Part shown: positions 6,607 to 9,884 of the stretch, in pieces
Layout: every line of letters starts with the position of its first letter
Position numbering within the stretch: position 1 is the stretch's first letter
NCBI GenBank assembly: GCA_003520455.1
Contig: DOUV01000423.1
Coordinates: 1-9,884 of the forward strand
Source of the DNA: Chloroflexota bacterium
Lineage (GTDB): Bacteria; Chloroflexota; Anaerolineae; Ardenticatenales; Ardenticatenaceae
Direction: 5' to 3'
Length of the DNA: 9,884 nucleotides
Notes under the pieces: generated by a model
What the model saw: only the letters and a program-made list of their open reading frames with translations
Databases searched by the model: none
Told to the model about the DNA's origin: nothing
Position numbers and translations under genes: made by a program

Positions 6607-7088
6607 GCCGCCCCTTCGAACGTATCCTTGGCACCCTGGTCTATGCGCTCCGTGACGGCCAGATCTTGATGCTTTACCGGCACAAAGAGCCCAACCTGGG
6701 GCTCTGGGTGGCGCCGGGCGGGAAGACCGAGCCTCACGAGTCACCCTTCGAGTGCGCCCTCCGCGAGCTCCGCGAGGAGACGGGCCTGGAGGCGCAAACA
6801 CTGGTTTTCCGCGGGCTCGTCACAGAAGTCTCCCCGCGCGAGCACTGGCAGTGGCTGCTCCACATCTTCGTCGCGCCTGATCCACTCGGCGACGCGGTGG
6901 GCGATGAGCGCGAGGGGCGCCTCCGCTGGTGGCCCATCGAGACTGTGCCCGGCCTCCCGATCCCGCAAGCCGACGCGATTTTCTTCCCGGCAATCATCGA
7001 CCTGAGCCAGCCCTTCTACGCCGCGCGCATGCAATACGATGATGAGCTCAAGCTCATCGAAGTCGTTCGTCACACCGTGAGAACATGA
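6603..7088 (+). CDS. Nudix hydrolase (MutT-like)
   Basis: The 161-residue protein would hydrolyse a nucleoside diphosphate linked to another group, releasing phosphate or a nucleotide. The Nudix box is complete: G40-x5-E46-x7-R54-E55-L56-x-E58-E59-x-G61-L62, preceded by the typical LGLWVAPGGKTEP (32-44). The family members closest in feel are MutT-like enzymes that clean oxidised dGTP, but Nudix substrates cannot be called from the box alone, and an ADP-sugar or other role is equally open. The start ATG 6603 overlaps the M20 stop by 4 nt, with GGGAG at 6588-6592 inside the M20 gene, so the two are translationally coupled. Longer in-frame starts (from 6528) would run further back into the M20 gene. 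Its stop falls inside a heptamer-like repeat tract, which suggests the last codons were shaped by that repeat. Confidence 0.9.
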   Translation: MSRPFERILGTLVYALRDGQILMLYRHKEPNLGLWVAPGGKTEPHESPFECALRELREETGLEAQTLVFRGLVTEVSPREHWQWLLHIFVAPDPLGDAVGDEREGRLRWWPIETVPGLPIPQADAIFFPAIIDLSQPFYAARMQYDDELKLIEVVRHTVRT

Positions 7089-7122
7089 AACGTGACGCGT
7101 GAGATTGAGAACGTATGAGAAA
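7076..7122. repeat. Degenerate heptamer-like tandem repeat over the Nudix 3' end
   Basis: From 7076 the sequence runs CGTGAGA, ACATGAA, ACGTGAC, GCGTGAG, ATTGAGA, ACGTATGAGA. It is a string of seven-base words sharing TGA in the same register, with spacings of 8, 7, 7, 6 and 10 between TGA triplets. It spans the stop codon of the Nudix gene and the start of the gap. I recall similar short heptamer repeats in cyanobacteria and Chloroflexi, but I cannot confirm a match here. The copies are too divergent to be certain. Confidence 0.4.
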
Positions 7123-7181
7123 CAGGCGGTGCGATCTCCTTCTGAGAAATGCTCATGTTGGAATACGGTGTGCTGGGGCCG

Positions 7182-7232
7182 GGGCGGAGGTGGGATGCAC
7201 TTCGGAACGCACGTCGCACCTGATCCCCGCCC
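7182..7232 (+). other. Imperfect hairpin in the gap before the acetyltransferase gene
   Basis: GGGCGG (7182-7187) pairs with CCGCCC (7227-7232), then GGTG (7189-7192) with CACC (7217-7220) and TGC (7196-7198) with GCA (7209-7211). There is no T run after it, so it is not an obvious terminator. It lies in the 246-bp gap (7089-7334) that separates the Nudix gene from the acetyltransferase gene. It may be part of a leader, or simply chance pairing in GC-rich DNA. Confidence 0.25.
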
Positions 7233-7241
7233 GCGACTCCA

Positions 7242-7302
7242 CTGTGAGCGATGCGGAAAAGCATGTGCCAGGCGGGAACCGCGTTACCAATCTGTGAGCG
7301 AT
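7242..7302. repeat. Direct repeat of 11 bp, 50 bp apart
   Basis: CTGTGAGCGAT occurs at 7242-7252 and again, exactly, at 7292-7302. The start-to-start distance is 50 bp, close to five helical turns, and both copies lie just upstream of the acetyltransferase/permease pair. Such spacing could be paired operator sites or the remnant of a duplication. I see no flanking target duplication and no clear -35/-10 pair between the copies. Confidence 0.4.
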
Positions 7303-7334
7303 CGAACTCCAGATCACCGACGACCGATGAGTGA

Positions 7335-8183
7335 ATGACCCCAATCTCCAATCGCCAGGCTCCCGTCACACGCCTCACCGATCCTGCCGCCGTCCAGCGC
7401 TGGCTGGAGGATGACCGTCGCTGGTGCGCCTACGCCCTGGCCGACCTGGAGGAGCCCTTCTGGAGCCATGCGGCCTTCTGGGTGACCGCGCAGCCGGCCC
7501 CGGCGGTGCTGCTCCATCTTGCCCTGCCGAGTTGGGCTGTCCTCTGGGGGCACGGTGCCCCCGCCGGCCTGGCCGCCATCGTGCCGGCCCTCCCGAGCCG
7601 GCCGCGGGCCGCCAATTTGATGCTCCGGGCGGAGGCGCTGCCCGAGTTCGCCCGGTGGTACGACTTTGGCGAGATCGAGCCGATGCGCCGCATGGTCGTG
7701 ACGCCCGCGACGTTCTGGCCGGCCAGCGGCGCGGGCGCCGTGCGGCTCCACGACCCGGAGGAGTTGACTGCGTTCTACGCCGGCCGGGCGCCGGGCTACG
7801 ACCCCGCTCAAGTCACCCGCGGGATCTACTACGGCGTCCGGGAGGCTGATGGCCGCCTCTGCGCTGCCGCTGGCACGCATGCCGTCTCGCCGCGCGCCGG
7901 CCTGGGTATCGTCGGCAACGTCTTCACGGAGCCGGCCGCCCGAGGCCAGGGATTGGGACGGCGGGTGACGGCAGCGGTCGTCACGGCGCTCTTCGAGCAG
8001 GGCTGCCGCGAGATCCTGTTGAATGTGCGAGCCGATAACATTGCCGCACTGTCTGTCTACACTCGGCTCGGCTTTGAAACTCACTGTGATTTTGTGGAAA
8101 CTGTCGCGACGGCCCGCCCGGCGCGGAGCACGCTGCCCCAAGCCGGCGAGCACGATCATTTCTCACCGCGGGTCGCCCGGTGA
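7335..8183 (+). CDS. GNAT-family acetyltransferase with extended N-terminal region
   Basis: The 282-residue protein has an acetyl-CoA-binding GNAT fold in its C-terminal half (about 135-255). The core motif is IVGNVFTEPAARGQGLG (192-208), with the R203-x2-G206-x-G208 pyrophosphate loop, followed by N230-V-R-x-D-N235-x2-A238-x2-V241-Y242-x2-L245-G246-F247. Residues 1-130 look like a diverged first GNAT-like or family-specific domain, as in FR47-type two-part acetyltransferases. The C-terminal tail after about 257 is polar and probably flexible. The acceptor substrate is unknown. ATG 7335 has only a weak ribosome site and follows a short ATGAGTGAATGA stretch, so the start is moderately sure. 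Its stop overlaps the permease start (GTGA), so the two are made together and may serve one pathway, or the acetyltransferase may modify a partner. Confidence 0.85.
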   Translation: MTPISNRQAPVTRLTDPAAVQRWLEDDRRWCAYALADLEEPFWSHAAFWVTAQPAPAVLLHLALPSWAVLWGHGAPAGLAAIVPALPSRPRAANLMLRAEALPEFARWYDFGEIEPMRRMVVTPATFWPASGAGAVRLHDPEELTAFYAGRAPGYDPAQVTRGIYYGVREADGRLCAAAGTHAVSPRAGLGIVGNVFTEPAARGQGLGRRVTAAVVTALFEQGCREILLNVRADNIAALSVYTRLGFETHCDFVETVATARPARSTLPQAGEHDHFSPRVAR

Positions 8184-9730
8184 CCGTCACGTTGATCGAC
8201 TGGCTGATTGCCCTGGCTCCCATCGCGACCGTGCTTGGGCTGATGGTCGTTCGCCGCTGGGGTGGCGCTCGCGCCGGGGCCGCCGGCTGGCTGGTCGCTT
8301 TCGCCGCTGCCGTCGGGCGCTTTGGGGTCGGCCCCCAGCTTCTGGCCTACTCGCAGATGCGGGCCCTGTTGCTGGCGCTCTTCGTGCTGTACATCATCTG
8401 GACCGCGCTGCTGCTTTACCATGTCGTCCGCGAGGCCGGGGCAATCGAGGTGATCAGTGCCGGTGTCGCCCGGCTCACAGGGGATCGTCTCTTGCAGTTG
8501 TTGCTGCTGGCCTGGGTCTTCGCCAGTTTCCTGCAAGGCGTGACGGGGTTCGGCGTGCCGACCGCGGTCGTAGCGCCGCTGCTGATGGGGCTTGGCTTCC
8601 AGGCCGAGCTGGCTGTCGTCGCGGCTACCATCGGACACAGTTGGGCTGTCACCTTTGGCAGTGTCGGGTCGAGCTTCTACACGCTGCTCGCCGTGACCGG
8701 TGAGACGGCGGCAGTGTTGGCGCCGCCGACCGCCCTGGTGTTGGGGATCACCTGTTTCGCCGATGGCTTTCTCATTGCACACCTGTTTTGCGGCTGGCGC
8801 GGGCTCATGCGGGGGCTCGTGGTGGTGCTGGTGCTGGCCGCCGTCATGGCGAGCGTCCAGTACATCGTGGCGGTGGCGGGGGCCTGGCAGGTCTCCGCCT
8901 TCATCGGTGGGTTCGCCGGGCTGGTCGCAGGCGCACTCCTCACACGACTGCCCCACTATCGCCAGCAGTCAGCAACGTTGGATGGCGCCGGCGGCGCGGC
9001 GCCATCCATGCCCGTGGGGATGGCGCTCTCGGCCTACATCATCATGATGGTCGTCGTGCTGGCGGCCACGTTCCTCGAACCGCTCGACCAGTTCCTCAAC
9101 ACTGTCCAGCTGAATGCCACCTTCCCCGCAGTCAGCACGGCTCGGGGGTGGATGGTTCCGGCCGGTCACGGGCGTTCGATCAGCCTCTTCGGCCATGCCG
9201 GTGCGCTGTTGATCTACAGCTCACTCGTGGCAGCCACGCTCTATGCCCGCGCGGGCTACTACCGGCCAGGCGCCACACGCCGGATCGTCGCCGGGGTGCT
9301 GCGCGACTCGTTGGGCAGCAGCCTGGGAATTCTGAGTATGGTGGGAATGGCGCTGCTGATGGACAACAGCGGGATGACGGCGGCGTTAGCCCGCGGCCTC
9401 GCCACGCTCCTCGGCTCGCTCTTGCCGCTGGTGAGCCCGGTGATTGGGGCGCTCGGGGCGTTCATGACCGGCTCGAATACCAACTCGAACGTTGTCTTCG
9501 GAGCCCTGCAGCAGGAACTGGCCCGGCTCTTGGGCTACAGCGTGCCGGTGATCCTCGCGGCCCAAACTGCGGGTGCCGCGATGGGCTCCAACCTCTCGCC
9601 CACCAAGCTCATCGTCGGGGCGAGCACGGCCGGCCTGGCCGGCCAGGAGGGGCGCGTGCTGCGGCTCGCCATCGGCTATGGCGTCATCCTGGTCGCCGTC
9701 GTCAGTCTCGCCACCCTGGTATTGGTCTGA
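8180..9730 (+). CDS. lctP: L-lactate permease family transporter (LctP/LldP)
   Basis: The 516-residue inner-membrane protein is of the LctP family (TC 2.A.14), which imports lactate or glycolate by proton symport. Around twelve or more hydrophobic segments cover the whole length, beginning at residues 6-24. Family motifs are FLQGVTGFGVPTAV (117-130), FMTGSNTNSNVVFGALQ (428-444) and NLSPTKLIVGASTAG (471-485), which mirror the GFG, TGSxTxxN and SP-containing motifs of E. coli LldP. It is somewhat shorter than LldP (about 550 residues). A hydrophilic loop with a glycine/alanine-rich stretch sits at about 257-280. GTG 8180 overlaps the acetyltransferase stop by 4 nt, giving translational coupling. 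No lactate dehydrogenase or lactate-oxidising Fe-S genes are visible, so lactate versus glycolate or another monocarboxylate cannot be decided. The gene symbol is by family, not by proven function. Confidence 0.9.
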   Translation: MTVTLIDWLIALAPIATVLGLMVVRRWGGARAGAAGWLVAFAAAVGRFGVGPQLLAYSQMRALLLALFVLYIIWTALLLYHVVREAGAIEVISAGVARLTGDRLLQLLLLAWVFASFLQGVTGFGVPTAVVAPLLMGLGFQAELAVVAATIGHSWAVTFGSVGSSFYTLLAVTGETAAVLAPPTALVLGITCFADGFLIAHLFCGWRGLMRGLVVVLVLAAVMASVQYIVAVAGAWQVSAFIGGFAGLVAGALLTRLPHYRQQSATLDGAGGAAPSMPVGMALSAYIIMMVVVLAATFLEPLDQFLNTVQLNATFPAVSTARGWMVPAGHGRSISLFGHAGALLIYSSLVAATLYARAGYYRPGATRRIVAGVLRDSLGSSLGILSMVGMALLMDNSGMTAALARGLATLLGSLLPLVSPVIGALGAFMTGSNTNSNVVFGALQQELARLLGYSVPVILAAQTAGAAMGSNLSPTKLIVGASTAGLAGQEGRVLRLAIGYGVILVAVVSLATLVLV

Positions 9731-9884
9731 GCGGAGGCATGGACGCTCGAGAGCACGCCTGCGCCGGGCATCACTCGCCCTGCATCAGCGCCAACATGAA
9801 GGGGAGCGTGCCCGGCTTCGACCGCGAGTTCATCCCGTTCCGGGCACAGATGGCGTATCTCACTTTCTGTAAAAGTGGCGTGTA
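9731..9884. other. Undecided 3' tail: possible partial gene on either strand
   Basis: On the plus strand a frame is open from ATG 9739 to the window edge (48 codons), after GGAGG that sits only 1 nt before the ATG, which is too close. Its first residues are unusually rich in Cys and His. On the minus strand a frame enters from the edge and ends with TGA at 9771-9773, reading ...ARNGMNSRSKPGTLPFMLA..., which could be the last 37 residues of a convergent gene. The two frames share wobble positions, so GC bias cannot separate them. Neither matches a family I recognise. The last bases hold a small inverted repeat, CACTTT (9861-9866) with AAAGTG (9872-9877), in a locally AT-richer stretch. Confidence 0.3.

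Noticed and set aside
5920..6801. Minus-strand open frame across the M20 and Nudix genes
   Set aside because: It is rich in Arg, Gly and Pro, spans two real genes and shows no motif.
7099..7338. Plus-strand frame of 79 codons in the gap, with a C-x2-C-x3-C pattern
   Set aside because: It overlaps repeats and a hairpin, has no ribosome site, and the cysteines match no complete zinc-ribbon motif.

Overview
This is a GC-rich bacterial chromosomal window carrying nine recognisable protein genes, most of them complete and tightly packed. No rRNA, tRNA, CRISPR array or intact insertion sequence is visible. High GC, frequent GTG/TTG starts, a receiver-ParA (CpaE/TadZ-like) fusion, an LctP-type permease and degenerate heptamer repeats between genes would fit a Chloroflexi (Chloroflexota) genome. 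That placement is inference, because no marker gene is present.

Layout, left to right. (1) 1-1814, + strand: a C-rich repeat tract, a promoter-like site, a small unrecognised protein gene (about 165-593), and 15 nt later a response-regulator/ParA ATPase fusion (609-1814). (2) 1815-2119: a non-coding gap between convergent genes, with an imperfect long stem and then a clear intrinsic terminator (1998-2027). (3) 3013-2120, - strand: a sugar-1-phosphate nucleotidyltransferase, divergent from (4) 3240-4205, + strand: an extended-SDR nucleotide-sugar epimerase/dehydratase. Together these two suggest nucleotide-sugar supply for a glycan. (5) 4264-7088, + strand: a PLP-dependent trans-sulfuration-family enzyme, an M20 metallopeptidase/deacylase and a Nudix hydrolase, the last two overlapping by 4 nt; this looks like an amino-acid and small-molecule metabolism operon. 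(6) 7089-7334: a gap with heptamer-like repeats, an imperfect hairpin and an 11-bp direct repeat spaced 50 bp. (7) 7335-9730, + strand: a GNAT acetyltransferase overlapping by 4 nt an LctP-family lactate permease. (8) 9731-9884: an undecided tail that is open in a + frame and also reads as the 3' end of a - strand gene.

Most genes belong to known families. I see no convincing new multi-gene system. The least explained items are the small protein coupled to the receiver-ParA fusion, the structured RNA-like element before the terminator, and the repeats at 1-56 and 7076-7122.
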